A DNA stretch of 30,753 nt from assembly GCA_028565635.1 (NCBI GenBank), contig JAOXYB010030399.1:1-30753 (forward strand). The letters run 5' to 3'. The notes below the pieces were generated by a model. The model saw nothing but the letters and a program-made list of their open reading frames with translations, made no database searches and had not been told where the DNA came from. The translations under genes and the position numbers were made by a program. Source of the DNA: Phoronis ovalis (lineage: Eukaryota > Phoronida > Phoronidae). This document shows, one piece after another, positions 10,901 through 19,902 of this stretch (positions within the stretch are counted from its first letter, which is position 1; every line of letters begins with the position of its first letter).

Positions 10901-13900
10901 TCACCTACGAGTAAAATTCAATTTTCTCGCAGCTCTTTATCCCCTAGCAGACATCAAACCTATTACTTGTCTTCTTCAAAGCAAGAGCATCCCAGTATAC
11001 ATTCTCCTGAAACATCAATCTCGCCAGACAGGGCAAAAATTGGAAAGCAAATGTTACAGATATCTTCTAACATTGACAGTCCAAATTTGCAGATGCTGGC
11101 TGAGCGGCAAAAAGAATTTGACATACGCAGAGATGAACTACAGTTACAGTTGGATCAGATTCGCCGTCAAAAAGAAATACTACTGAACAGACAGCATAGT
11201 CTGTATGGTGAAAGTTCCCAAACGAGCACAAGTAGGCATCAGCAGCAAAGTCAAACAGATTTTCGACACGAAGAAAATAGACAAATTATGTTGAGGCAAC
11301 AGACCCAAAACCAAAGTAATTTTTCTGGAGAAAATGGACAGGTGGAGCTTGAACAAAAGAGTATGCAAGATCTAGCAAAACGGCCACCTGTCGCAAAACA
11401 TGTTACCTCTGTGCCTGATCATGCTCCTCATGAACTAAGTATGATACCAGAAGTAGAAACACCAAGAAGTGATAAAAGTCCTGGAAATTCATTAAGGAAA
11501 ATATCAGATGTAGAGACTCTGAGGGAAGAGCTTCCTACTGGAAGAGGAAAGCATGTAGACAGCTATGGGAGTAATATAGCTCAGTATCTTGAGTACGATC
11601 CTGGCTGGTTAGCAGAGCAGACACAGAGGCATGTAATAAATGTGCAGTCAGAAGCTTTTCATGGAAAGCATGATTCAGAATCTTCAACAATGACTGCTGT
11701 TCCACTTGATGTTAGTAGAGAGCTTGCAGAATATGATAACTGGCAAAAGAAAGAAAAATTGGTGAGTCCAGTATTTTCCTAGTAAAACCCCATCCATCTA
11801 ACCAAGTGAACTTTCTGGTTACTTTCCCTCTCTAATAAATGTTCACAACAGATGCTAATCAAAATCTAATAATGCATGGGGGTCTATTATTTAAATACAT
11901 GGACTTAATTTGGTGCGAATCGTAATATTTGTATACTTGTACCATTTCCAATTTGCTCTGAAATATTTATGCAATATAGTTTTTAGCAGCTCTACTCAAG
12001 ATGCAACTAATTTGTTCTAATTCTGATATTTCAAGTTACCATGTATGATGTCATTTGTTTGTGATGTCATTTCTCTCTTTTATGATATCACATATATTGC
12101 ACTGCAAAAAAGTTACTGTATATATTTTGCAATATGTTAGAAATTATTTTTATAGGAAATAGGTATGATGTAATTATAAGTTATTAAAATGAATTTCGAA
12201 AGGGAATTCATTGATTTTGTAAGGTACCACTCAGTCTAAAACTAACTTTTATTTAAATAGCATTTATTTTTTTTAATTTCATAATGTACAAAAAACATTG
12301 TTGAATAATACACAAGAATAACTGCGGTATTTTAGAGAATATAGATAACTTTGTTGTTAAATTTATTGCTGCTCATTGTTTATAGACAAATTATTTGTAG
12401 CACATTGGTTTCAGATTACTGAAGATGATAAGAAAGAGCATGTTTATCTACTAACTAGCGATCCGTTTTTCCGTCAGACATCTCAATTTAACAACAACGC
12501 TGACAATGCTGGTTCTGTTGTATCAATAGGTAACCATTTAGCCATATTTTTTATATCCATATGCCTGACACATCGTACAAACTAGTTGAGCCACAAGTTT
12601 GCAAATGTTACATGTCTGATTTTGAAGGAAACATTTCAAAATTTGTATCTTTGTTAACAAACGGCTAATTATCACATGTACATAGTAAGTACAATTACTC
12701 TGGTTTGAGTTTCGCATGTCACCATTTATATGAAGTTATCAAATGTTTTCTCGAGATTAAAGTTTTAGAAATTCAGGAATAACAGTGTTTAATAGTATAA
12801 TGAATATACTTTATTTCGCTTTTCAGTTTTTAAATTCCTCTCTAATCTTACAGTTCCATTTGCAAAATACATTTTATAGACCTTTAGATTTGCTTTGAAT
12901 GTTAGATTCTCAACAACTCCGTAATTAAGAAAAGGTTGCCTTGTCAACCTGCTTGTATAGTTTGTCAAGTTGACAAGACGATGTTTTAGCTGAATTACAA
13001 AGTAGCATTTTTGTCGAATTTGCATGTATGCTTTTAGGCACCTTTGATGATTCAAGTAGCATGGAAGATGAGCAAAAAGATATTAACAAACAGAAGCAGA
13101 ACAATAAAGAATTACAAGAGACTCATCGGGATGTTCTCAAATCACGGTTAAATGTTTTACCTGTATATAGTGAAGATTCAGTACAATCTGGTAGTAGTGA
13201 AGCAGTTGTGTATGCCTTGGGCCACCGTGGACGTTCTACTTATAACAGTGAATCACAGTATAGCAAGTATTCAGACTGTGAGGATGAGGAAATGCAACCA
13301 CTTACAGACATGGATGAAAGTTCTAGTAAAGTTATGAATAACTGGTCATCTAGAGACTCCACACCAGTTATGCAGACAGCACCCACCAGTCCTTGGCCTT
13401 CATCTAGGGAAACATCACCAGCTGACCAGGGGGCATCTGTGAAGAGAACTAGACCAACCTCATCTGCGAGAAAACTGCATGATGATGGTTTAAAAGGCAT
13501 GGAAAACAAAAGTAAACATAAGAAGGAGAAGAAGAAGAATACTAAAAGTATGGTAAACAGTCAAATGAACGTTCCTAAATCAAAATCTGAGTACCAAGAT
13601 AATGATTTACCTGTATATAATGAAGAGACAGTAGCACGACCAGCACAGTCTGATAATGTTGAAGCAAGTCCGGATGCTTTGATGAGACGTCGACATACTA
13701 TTTATCTGAGTGAACCACAGAATACCAAGTATTTAACAAAAACTGTATCGTCGCAAGAAAATAAATCATTCACAGGTATTCCTCAAGAAGAACGCTTTGG
13801 GAAAGTTGCAACTTACTGGGCAACTCAGGAGCCAAAGCCAGCTCCCACCAATTCAGATACTTTGAACAAAAATGAAGAAAAGGTATGTAGATCAATCGCA

Positions 13901-16900
13901 TTAGACCATAGTGTTCAAGCACAAACAAGTGGTGAAAATCTTGCATCTAAAGAAACATCACCAGCTGACCCAGGGACGTCTGTTAAGGGAGCTAGACCAA
14001 ACTCACCTGGGAGAAAACGGCATGATGATGGTTTAAAAGGCATGGAAAACAAAAGTAAACCTAAGAAGGAGAAGAAGAAGAATACTAAAAGTATGATAAA
14101 CAGTCAAATGAACGTTCCTAAATCAAAATCTGAGTACCAAGATAATGGTTTACCTGTATATAATGAAGAGACAGTAGTACGACCAACACAGTCTGATAAT
14201 TTTGAAATAAATCCAGAGGCTTTGATGAGACGTCGACATACTATTTATTTGAGCGAACCACAGAATACCAAGTATTTAACAAAAACTGTATCGGCACAAG
14301 AAAGTAAATCATTCACAGGTATTCCTCAAGAAGAACGCTTTGGTAAAGTCGCAACTTACTGGGCAACTCGGGAGCCAAATGCAGCTTCCACCAATTCAGA
14401 TACTTTGAACAAAAATGAAGAAAAGTTATGTCGAGCAGTCGCATTAGACCATAGTGTTCAAGCACAAACAAGTGGTCTTGCATTTAAAGAATGCACCTTT
14501 GCGAAGGGAGCTAGACCAACCTCTCCTGGGAAAACATATTATGATGATGGTAAAAAACGCATGGAAAACAAAAGTAAACATAAGAAGGAGAAGAATACTA
14601 AAAATATGATAAACAGTCACATGAACATTCCTAAATCAAAATCTGAGTACCAAGATACTGTTTTACCTGTATATAATGAAGAGACAGTAGCACGACCAGC
14701 ACAGTCTGATAATGTTGAAGTAAGTCCGGATGCTTTGATGAGACGCCGACATACTATTTATCTGAGTGAACCACAGAATACCAAGTATTTAACAAAAACT
14801 GTATCGTCACAAGAAAATAAATCATTCACAGGTATTCCTCAAGAAGAACGCTTTGGTAAAGTTGCAACTTACTGGGCAAGTCAGGAGGCAATTGCAGCTT
14901 CTACTAATTCAAAAACTTTGAAGAATGATGTAGAAAAGTTATGTCGATCAATCGCATTAGACAATAGCATTCAAACACAAAAAAGTGGTGAAAATCTTGC
15001 AACTAGAGAAGAATCATTAGCTGTTCAAGCAGCTGATCAAGGGATTTCTGCAAAGGGAAGTAGACCAACATCATCTGTGAGAATGCAGTATGATGATGGT
15101 TTAAAAGGTATGGAAAACAAAGGTAAACATAAGGAGAAGCAGAATGCTAAAAGTGTGGTAAACAATCATTTGAACATTCCTAAATCAAAATCTGAGTACC
15201 AAGATACTGTTTTACCTATGTATAATGAAGAGACAATAGCACAACCAACACAGTCTGATAATTTTAAAGTGAGTCCGGATGTTTTGACGAAACGCCGACC
15301 TACTGTTTACCTAAGCGAACCACAGCAAACCAAATATTTAACAAAAAGTGTATCGGCACAAGAAAATAAATCATTCACAGATATTCCCCAAGAAGAACGT
15401 TTTGATAAAGTTGCAACTTACTGGGAAACTCAGGATTCAATTGCAACTCCCACCAGTTCAGAAAGTTTGAACAAGGATGCAGTAAAGGTATTTCGATCAG
15501 TCACATTAGACCATAGTGTTCAAACACAAACAAGCGGGGAAACTCTTGCTGAAGACAGATCCCCAATAGAATTAAAATTTAAAGCAAATGTGGATGTTGG
15601 AAACCCTGAAATTAAAAATCCTACACAAAATGGTATCTCTTTTGATTTACCAATTCATTTGAAAGTAAAAGTCCAACCTCCAAAAATTTCCGAAAATGAA
15701 CCTAAAAGTCCCATTACAAAGGAAAAATTACAAGCTCTAATACCTGACCCTCCTAAGTCTTATCTCAGTTCCAAGGAAAATAAAAGAGAGAATAAAAACA
15801 GATTGGGAGGTTTTCCTGCCTTTGAGCTTACACAACGATTTAGACCATTAATACAGGATGCCTCTCCGGACAGTGACAAAATGAGTGACAACTCATTGGA
15901 TGTTACAACATTGTCTCAGTATCCAATTTCAATTAATAGTGACAAAGACACTGATAAACTAAGTAAGAGAACATACGATATTACGAACGCGTGTTATTAT
16001 AGTACTGGCCCGTCTTTGCCTAAGAATCGATTGAATATAAATGTATCATCATCACCGTCTCAAAAGCCTCAAAAATCTCCTGTTAGAAAGAGACTTACTG
16101 ATGGACTTAAGTGCCATGGTATTCATGAACATCAAAGAAATTGTGGAGTAAGTCCTAGGCAGACAGGAATGACCAAGCGACGTACACCTCAGAAAGAACG
16201 TCCTTCTCCTAAAATGCATAAGTTTGATAAACAATTGCAGTTGGATGATAGTAGATATACGCAGTATACTACTTCAAGTGATTATGCTGATTTATCCAGT
16301 CAAAACTTTCTACCTTCCTCGACACCTATGAAACCAGAACAGAATCCATTTTACACCACTAAGCATTATTTTGATAGTGGTTCTAATAGAGGTTCCCCAC
16401 GGATGTCCTTGAACACTAATGAAACTATGGGGTTTGGGTTAGCTTCAATGAGGCAAACTGCTGGTAGATCTTCTATCACAAACTTTGAAGGGGTACCTGT
16501 ACTGAAAGGTGATGCAAGAATTTTGACTGATTCTGTTTATACACGTGTACAATCTCAAGAAATGAAGTCGGATCGATCAGGCTCTAGTTTTGGAAGTGGG
16601 TCAGCTTATTCAACTCCCGATGGAGGAAAATCTGAAAATTGGAATGATGGACAGAATGTAACAGGACATTCTTATTCCTACAGGAGTCCAAAACGACAGT
16701 TGGTAAGTTATTTTGTGTGAATTATGTTATAAAATACTATATAGCACAAGTCACGAGTTGAATAAATAATTTTTACTCATTTTGGATAAAAGTCACTATT
16801 TGAAACAAGGCAAATTTCACTGAACATGTTACAGTAACAGAGAAAGAATGGTATGGATCTCAATATGTTTTATGTAAATGAAATTGTTCTAACCTTGGCT

Positions 16901-19900
16901 TTCTTAGTGCTACAGCAAACTAGAATTGTTTGTTGAAATTAGTATAAAAATAGTGGCTGCATTAACTATCAACATGTAGTCTTGTGTAGTGTAGCGCGTA
17001 CTCCCATTAAATGTGTTTTTTTCCATCAGTTTCCAGACCACGACACTGGCATTTCAGATGAACCTAATTTGACCTTTGCCAGTACAGTTAACTCAGAAAT
17101 GAATGAAAGTTATACCTATCCTGAATCACATAAAGCCTCTATAAGACAGCCTCAAAGCTACATGTATGATAACATGTCACCCGGTCACACACGAAATGTA
17201 CTATCTAGAAAGCAAGACAGTGTTGGGCATAATCCAGTAGGTTCACAATCTAGCAATATAAAAATAATACCTAAAAAGACGCAAACCATATCCAGCCAAG
17301 ATTGGAGCAGCTCAACTGAAGTTTCTAGAATAAATGATCAAAGCGATTCTTTGGTGTCATTTGAAAAACATGAAAAAAATATGCTTGATAAGGATTCACA
17401 GCAAGGGACAAACCTGATTCAGAGTCCAAGAGGATGTGCATGGGGTAAGACTACTATGATACCATAAACATTGTTCATACTTGTCTGTATGGGGATTTAA
17501 ATATTTATCTAGTTGATGAGAGTTTTGTACTAGTGAACTAAACATGCATTTAAAATTATTATAGATTATTTTTTAAATTTTGTTTACTCCTCTATTCTCT
17601 ATATTCTCTATAATTGTAGTTTGAGACAAGTCATGTATTTGTACTCCTTGCATGTACCATTTGTGAGTAGTAAATACAGGAATAATCTTCAAATACTATT
17701 TCAGTACTGGCCTTGTAAAGTTACCTTTTTCTTTTATTTAATGTGACCTGTATCTGTTACAGTTGAACCTCTTACTGGTGCACCAGTCACATTACAAGAT
17801 GCCTTGAAGAAAAATAGGCCAGATTTTGTGCAAAATGCAGAAAAACGACTCACAAAACTAAAAGATCCACAGCATCAACAAGAAATGTCAAGAAAGGCTC
17901 ATGAAGGACACTCTCCATATCTGGATCGAGCATTGACATCTTGGATGAAAACCAGAGCTGTGAAACCTCGGTACAAAGGTGCGAATTGTAAGTGAAGTCA
18001 ATAAGGATTCACTTGTTCAAAAAAAGAATAAAAAAATGTTCAGGCGTAAATTTATTTCCCATGGGTTGAGTTATTACATTCATTTGTTCCTTTTACATGG
18101 CTTAGATTTCCTTCATAAGTTCTTTGCCAATAACATATTCCCCAGATTATTTTTTATTCAAAAGTTACTAAGTGTATACAACTAACGTGGAAAACTATTT
18201 ACGTATTAGAACTCCTCAAATAATTTCCCTACTGTTTACTTTTTAGCTGCTTATTTTGACACTAAAAATGCACATCATGCAACGGTGAAAGTTCAAAATC
18301 TTAAGTCTCCTGGACAGAGAAAACAGAAAGCCAAAGAAAATGCTGATAGGAATAAGAGGTACTCAAGAACACCTTCCAACTGTTCTGTGTGTGGTTCTAT
18401 GAAATTGAGTGAAAGTGAAAATGATAAGAAAAAACAGGACATTTTGAGGTGAATGTACTCGTGAGGTATGCTCTGTGAGTGTGTAAGGACAGTAATATGC
18501 CTTGAACTGTTCAACTGTTGCCTGTACCTGTCATCTTCTTGTGGCTTTACTCATTTACTGTATTATCATCCTCCTCTGTTTCTAGGCCGGTATGGAGTAC
18601 ACGCACAATTGTTGACATTCCTGTTGGTTATTGGTAACAAAATGATGTATATAGAGATTGCATGAGAAATCTGCATTTTAAAATAGTATAAAATATATGT
18701 ATCTTTTTGTGTATATTAATCTTGTAGTTTTCCTTAGTTTCTATGACTCATGTGATTACTTGATTATTGTTGTTTTAAAAATATAAAACTATAAATAAAA
18801 AGTCACTGAAGATTGAAATCAGAATGGCATAATAATATAACTGCACTTTCTTAAAATAACTTCTGGAATTTACTGTTCTCACACCATCACTGTCCGCACC
18901 ATAGTCATAATTCTCATATTCAGCTAGGTGTTGTTTTATTAACTCGAACAAACGTGTACACTTCCTTTACCACAGAGGGTAGTTTAAATTGAGAAAATAC
19001 ATGTCCTCATCTCAGAAGTGTTTTTCTGCTCTGGTAAGTTATTATATTTACTGCTACTGGGTATGTGACTGTAATATTTGTGTTCAAGATGAAACAAATT
19101 GATTGAATGAATGAGTATTGATTTTTACATGAGAGTATGTCATGACGAGTGGTTGGCACTTTTGGTTCATACTTTATATTCATTTGTGCTTATCTTGTAT
19201 GTTTTGTGCGAGTTCTGATAAATTTCTTTGTTTTGGGTACAGTTGTTGAAAAGGATGCTGTATATGAACACACTAGTAAGAAACTTTGGTAAATGGTTGA
19301 AGTAATGGTTCCTTATGACAACATTCAACTATGCTGTAGTTTGTTTATTGGGCATTTATTCTTTAAACAAGTACTCTTTTTTAAACAGTATATCTATATA
19401 TTTCTGCTTAATATTAAATTATTATATTCTTATCAAATTAGGTTATATAATCAACTGGAAGAAGTACAAAAAATGAAGCAGCAAAAGGAACGAGAAAAAA
19501 TGCAAGTAATAAATAGGGAACGCCAGAAAGAATTTCAGAAGGTATGTAGCAAAAATGCTTTCATCTTCATTCCCTTGCTGTAGCTGCTTGTATGGTCTCA
19601 TTTTTTCAGATTCCTTAGTGACATAGGTCTGTGCCGGTGTATTTTGCTAGGAATACATACTTTATCAATCAATTACCAAATTTCTTATGAAGTTAAGTGC
19701 CTTTTCTGATAAAACCAATTAAAGCAATTTGTATGCTCTAAGTTACCCGTCTAAAGATAAAATAGAATGCAGCAGTGTAATAATTTTATTTTATTTAATA
19801 ATCTGCATGAAGTATTTTTACAATGTATTCTAAATTATTTTCATACAGAAATTGGATGAAAAAAAGAAGAAAGCGAAGGAAAAGAAACAAAATGATTCAT

Positions 19901-19902
19901 AA
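1995..19902 (+). CDS. cep295: CEP295-like centriolar protein with C-terminal ALMS motif, 5' partial
   Basis: Centriolar scaffold of the CEP295/KIAA1731/Ana1 family, which in other animals supports centriole elongation and conversion to centrosomes. Exons: 1995-2078, 3118-3217, 3641-3877, 4222-4398, 8232-8452, 8831-8895, 9169-10242, 10648-11761, 12415-12529, 13038-16702, 17030-17444, 17763-17987, 18247-18448, 18586-18626 (donor unsure), 19243-19288, 19442-19541, 19849-19902. They chain in phase to 2,644 codons and TAA. Family evidence: the first four exons follow the CEP295 order (basic helix with ADVTRRQHLV, then a MEEAFENMYLAT block, a GDLTLALDP block, and LKKLMNKIQTQRQAW), followed by LLHPLERAEKLR. 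The C-terminus has both halves of the ALMS motif (LQDALKKNRPDF and LYNQLEEV). Human CEP295 is about 2,600 residues, so this one is larger. The start codon and N-terminal exons lie outside the window. ALMS1 also ends in this motif, but the N-terminal blocks point to CEP295. Confidence 0.85.
2079..3117 (+). other. Intron of the CEP295-like gene
   Basis: Bounded by GTAAGT and TTGTAG. It holds a short TA-repeat tract at 2427-2457 and otherwise AT-rich sequence. No gene or element is supported. Confidence 0.7.
2427..2457. repeat. (TA)n simple repeat
   Basis: An interrupted TA dinucleotide tract: sixteen bases of TATA, a short AAAGTC interruption, then about nine more bases. It is a microsatellite within an intron. 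Confidence 0.85.
4802..4807 (-). terminator. Polyadenylation signal AATAAA overlapping the nested gene's stop codon
   Basis: On the minus strand the coding region ends TAT-TAA and the sequence continues ATAAAC, so AATAAA starts at the last base of the stop codon. If used, the 3' UTR would be only about 15-30 bases. An ATTAAA on the minus strand near 4564 is an alternative. No cleavage site can be proved from sequence. Confidence 0.4.
4807..6969 (-). CDS. Nested gene: 720-residue K/S-rich protein with a CxxC-x7-CxxC cluster, family not recognised
   Basis: An uninterrupted 720-codon frame, far longer than chance in this AT-rich DNA. The ATG at 6969 lies 12 bases inside its exon, just after acceptor TTTAATCATTCCAG, so the 5' UTR is spliced. 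Residues 1-310 are a low-complexity Lys/Ser/Asp region with repeated words (KSKSSLSSDSIKS, KSNTSLSSVGSNKS, KVSLSSSKK), likely disordered and nuclear-like in composition. D320-V329 is the motif DIPIHLNLKV. C481 and C486 lie in a short basic patch. C572, C575, C583 and C586 form CxxC-x7-CxxC, which could bind one zinc ion. The last 100 residues are Ser/Arg/Pro-rich and end in a conserved-looking stretch (GEELWQDMGFPLYD). I recognise no family. It lies antisense in a CEP295-like intron, and the host gene carries a near-identical PIHL motif. Function unknown. Confidence 0.85.
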   Translation of the reverse strand: MDQEENTSKSPSKANERESRSTLSSRTSLDERDNSPPRKQRKKRHRSPSTSKDTPSSEKENDNSSHSSSYKQEINTNTNSETSHKGSKLETKVLPDTLVKDKDPGQTDRKKSNFVTDEDPGRIDKKKSKLIKSRPSRLSSGSDKKENGKSKANISSDKGKDKRESKVSLSSSKKQNNNALLFSINEEHSDVDKKPKIKKKVHEDKDKDKSKSSLSSDSIKSISSLSAKNSKKSPDERSKSPKFNKKDKVKSNTSLSSVGSNKSVFSVKSLKEDKKKKPKSKSSEVNKKMSKMEEKSSHVKDKQSKKDVIQESENQGYTMDIPIHLNLKVDTTQLKESSSSGKITLGSLNKTDSGSLTFNMSLPTKTRHDQMKENPGNSFISEKSDKNIVSSGYDANLSFKSNNSGGYANLNNMSPAGTYKPNAGNSYEFSKFRHWPDLYTKPGSPRPDPISPSSHTRHESYPSCTNYVETGLIGRKMWLNCDGKYCRNKKHAISPEQIVHSDDALSVYQGKRHRNYNTDTNFNMPNIDLDWYSSDGSMKMSTKVKRRFSELPEVTYPPPVRTHQFTSSYNVCQKCGVSELKSCSACGVRTFRMITDPPENVDNEITILNGYCFGNDPPVGYFEGLAVQAEEVLDLNRSRSSRYTSQSNAAEQRLNSRSPSPYLSTPSPRRSSAPRPVHGTYRTGEELWQDMGFPLYDRSNNSSPCAQLADYIDRRGEVIY
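6970..7300 (-). other. Spliced 5' UTR and start region of the nested gene
   Basis: Reading the minus strand, a donor (AAGAAG then GTAAGAAC) falls at 7222/7221 and an acceptor (CATTCCAG) at 6982, defining a 240-base intron 6982-7221 in the 5' UTR. The non-coding first exon starts somewhere in about 7222-7390, which is slightly richer in G+C than the surrounding intron. No TATA box is clear. The exact transcription start is unknown. Confidence 0.5.
10243..10647 (+). other. Intron of the CEP295-like gene
   Basis: A GTGTGT donor and TTTATAG acceptor bound it. A purine-rich (GA)n-like tract lies at 10348-10365. Nothing else is seen. Confidence 0.7.
10348..10365. repeat. GA-rich simple repeat
   Basis: Eighteen bases of AG dinucleotides with one GG interruption, within an intron. 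Confidence 0.75.
11762..12414 (+). other. Intron of the CEP295-like gene
   Basis: Donor GTGAGT, acceptor GGTTTCAG. It contains a 36-base segment at 12055-12090 resembling 7415-7450 in another intron of the same gene (17 identical bases, then TATGATATCA at the same spacing). The acceptor at 12385 is unlikely because the frame would hit a TAG. Confidence 0.6.
12530..13037 (+). other. Intron of the CEP295-like gene
   Basis: Donor GTAACC, acceptor CTTTTAG. An 88-codon minus-strand frame overlaps its 3' end but shows no domain or start context. No element is seen. Confidence 0.6.
13038..16702 (+). other. cep295: Giant 3.7-kb repeat-bearing exon of the CEP295-like gene
   Basis: The longest exon in the window, about 1,221 codons, with acceptor CTTTTAG and donor GTAAGT. 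The first 120 residues are acidic and Ser-rich and include a degenerate half-unit of the repeat (LPVYSEDSV and a later SESQYSKY). Four tandem units follow at 13409-15550. The last part (15551-16702) contains FDLPIHLKVKV at 15641-15673, basic SPSQKPQKSPVRKR-type tracts, and a Ser/Gly/Tyr-rich end. The exon is probably largely disordered. Such an exon is unusual next to the 50-240 bp exons on either side and may reflect recent in-exon expansion. Confidence 0.8.
13409..15550 (+). repeat. Four tandem ~540-bp in-frame coding repeats
   Basis: Units start at about 13409, 13952, 14489 and 15008 (lengths about 543, 537, 519 and 543 bp, all multiples of three). Each encodes: RP-[TN]-S...DDG-x-K-x-MEN-K, a Lys-rich tract, KSKSEYQD, LPVYNEET, a basic RRRHTIYLSEP block, TKYLTK, SFTGIPQEERFGKVATYW, and a tail with LDHSVQ-x-Q. 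Units 1 and 2 are closest. Unit 3 lacks part of the ETSPAD lead. Unit 4 is most diverged (KRRPTVYLSEP, DIPQEERFDK). DNA-level identity is high even at silent sites in places, pointing to recent duplication or gene conversion. Confidence 0.9.
16703..17029 (+). other. Intron of the CEP295-like gene
   Basis: Phase-0 intron with donor GTAAGT and acceptor TTCCATCAG. Nothing else is seen in it. Confidence 0.65.
17763..19902 (+). other. cep295: ALMS-motif C-terminal exons of the CEP295-like gene
   Basis: Exon 17763-17987 gives the first half of the ALMS motif (TLQDALKKNRPDF followed by AEKRLTKLK). Exons 19243-19288, 19442-19541 and 19849-19902 give the second half (EKDAVYEHTSKKL, LYNQLEEVQKMKQQ, then RERQKEFQKKLDEKKKKAK) and the stop at 19900-19902. 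Between them exon 18247-18448 adds a basic linker with a CxxC (NCSVCGS). In ALMS1 the two halves lie roughly 80 residues apart from memory; here about 150, so the linker is expanded. Exon 17763 has two possible in-phase donors, 17978 and 17987. The small exon 18586-18626 is needed for phase, but its donor (GTTATT) is weak; GTAACA at 18634 looks stronger but breaks the frame. Confidence 0.8.
18634..19242 (+). other. Intron near the end of the CEP295-like gene
   Basis: AT-rich, ending in GGGTACAG before the exon at 19243. No gene or repeat is seen. Its left border is uncertain by a few bases because of the mini-exon ambiguity. Confidence 0.5.

Larger units (their letters stand above)
8232..11761 (+). 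other. cep295: CEP295-like central exons with coiled-coil segments
   Basis: Exons 8232-8452, 8831-8895, 9169-10242 and 10648-11761, with all phases consistent. Exon 8232 ends in LLHPLERAEKLR, a CEP295-like stretch. The next two exons join into a charged helix (QIIVEVKKEQERLQQHTKEI, then KKLGILRDKRKQLEEY), a strong coiled-coil candidate. Exon 9169 is otherwise Ser/Pro/Gln-rich and probably disordered, with ARPHS and SFSSESLE words repeated. Exon 10648 opens with RQQLQEIRLLLAKR, then many SPSKKSP/SPSPKK words (candidate proline-directed phosphorylation sites), and at about 11095-11205 has a second coiled coil (RQKEFDIRRDELQLQLDQIR). Confidence 0.75.

Noticed and set aside
12789-13055. 88-codon minus-strand frame
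   Set aside because: It spans an intron-exon border of the CEP295-like gene, and shows no motif or start context.
1995-19902. ALMS1 identity for the large gene
   Set aside because: The ALMS motif is shared by ALMS1, CEP295 and C10orf90, but the N-terminal exon blocks match the CEP295 order.
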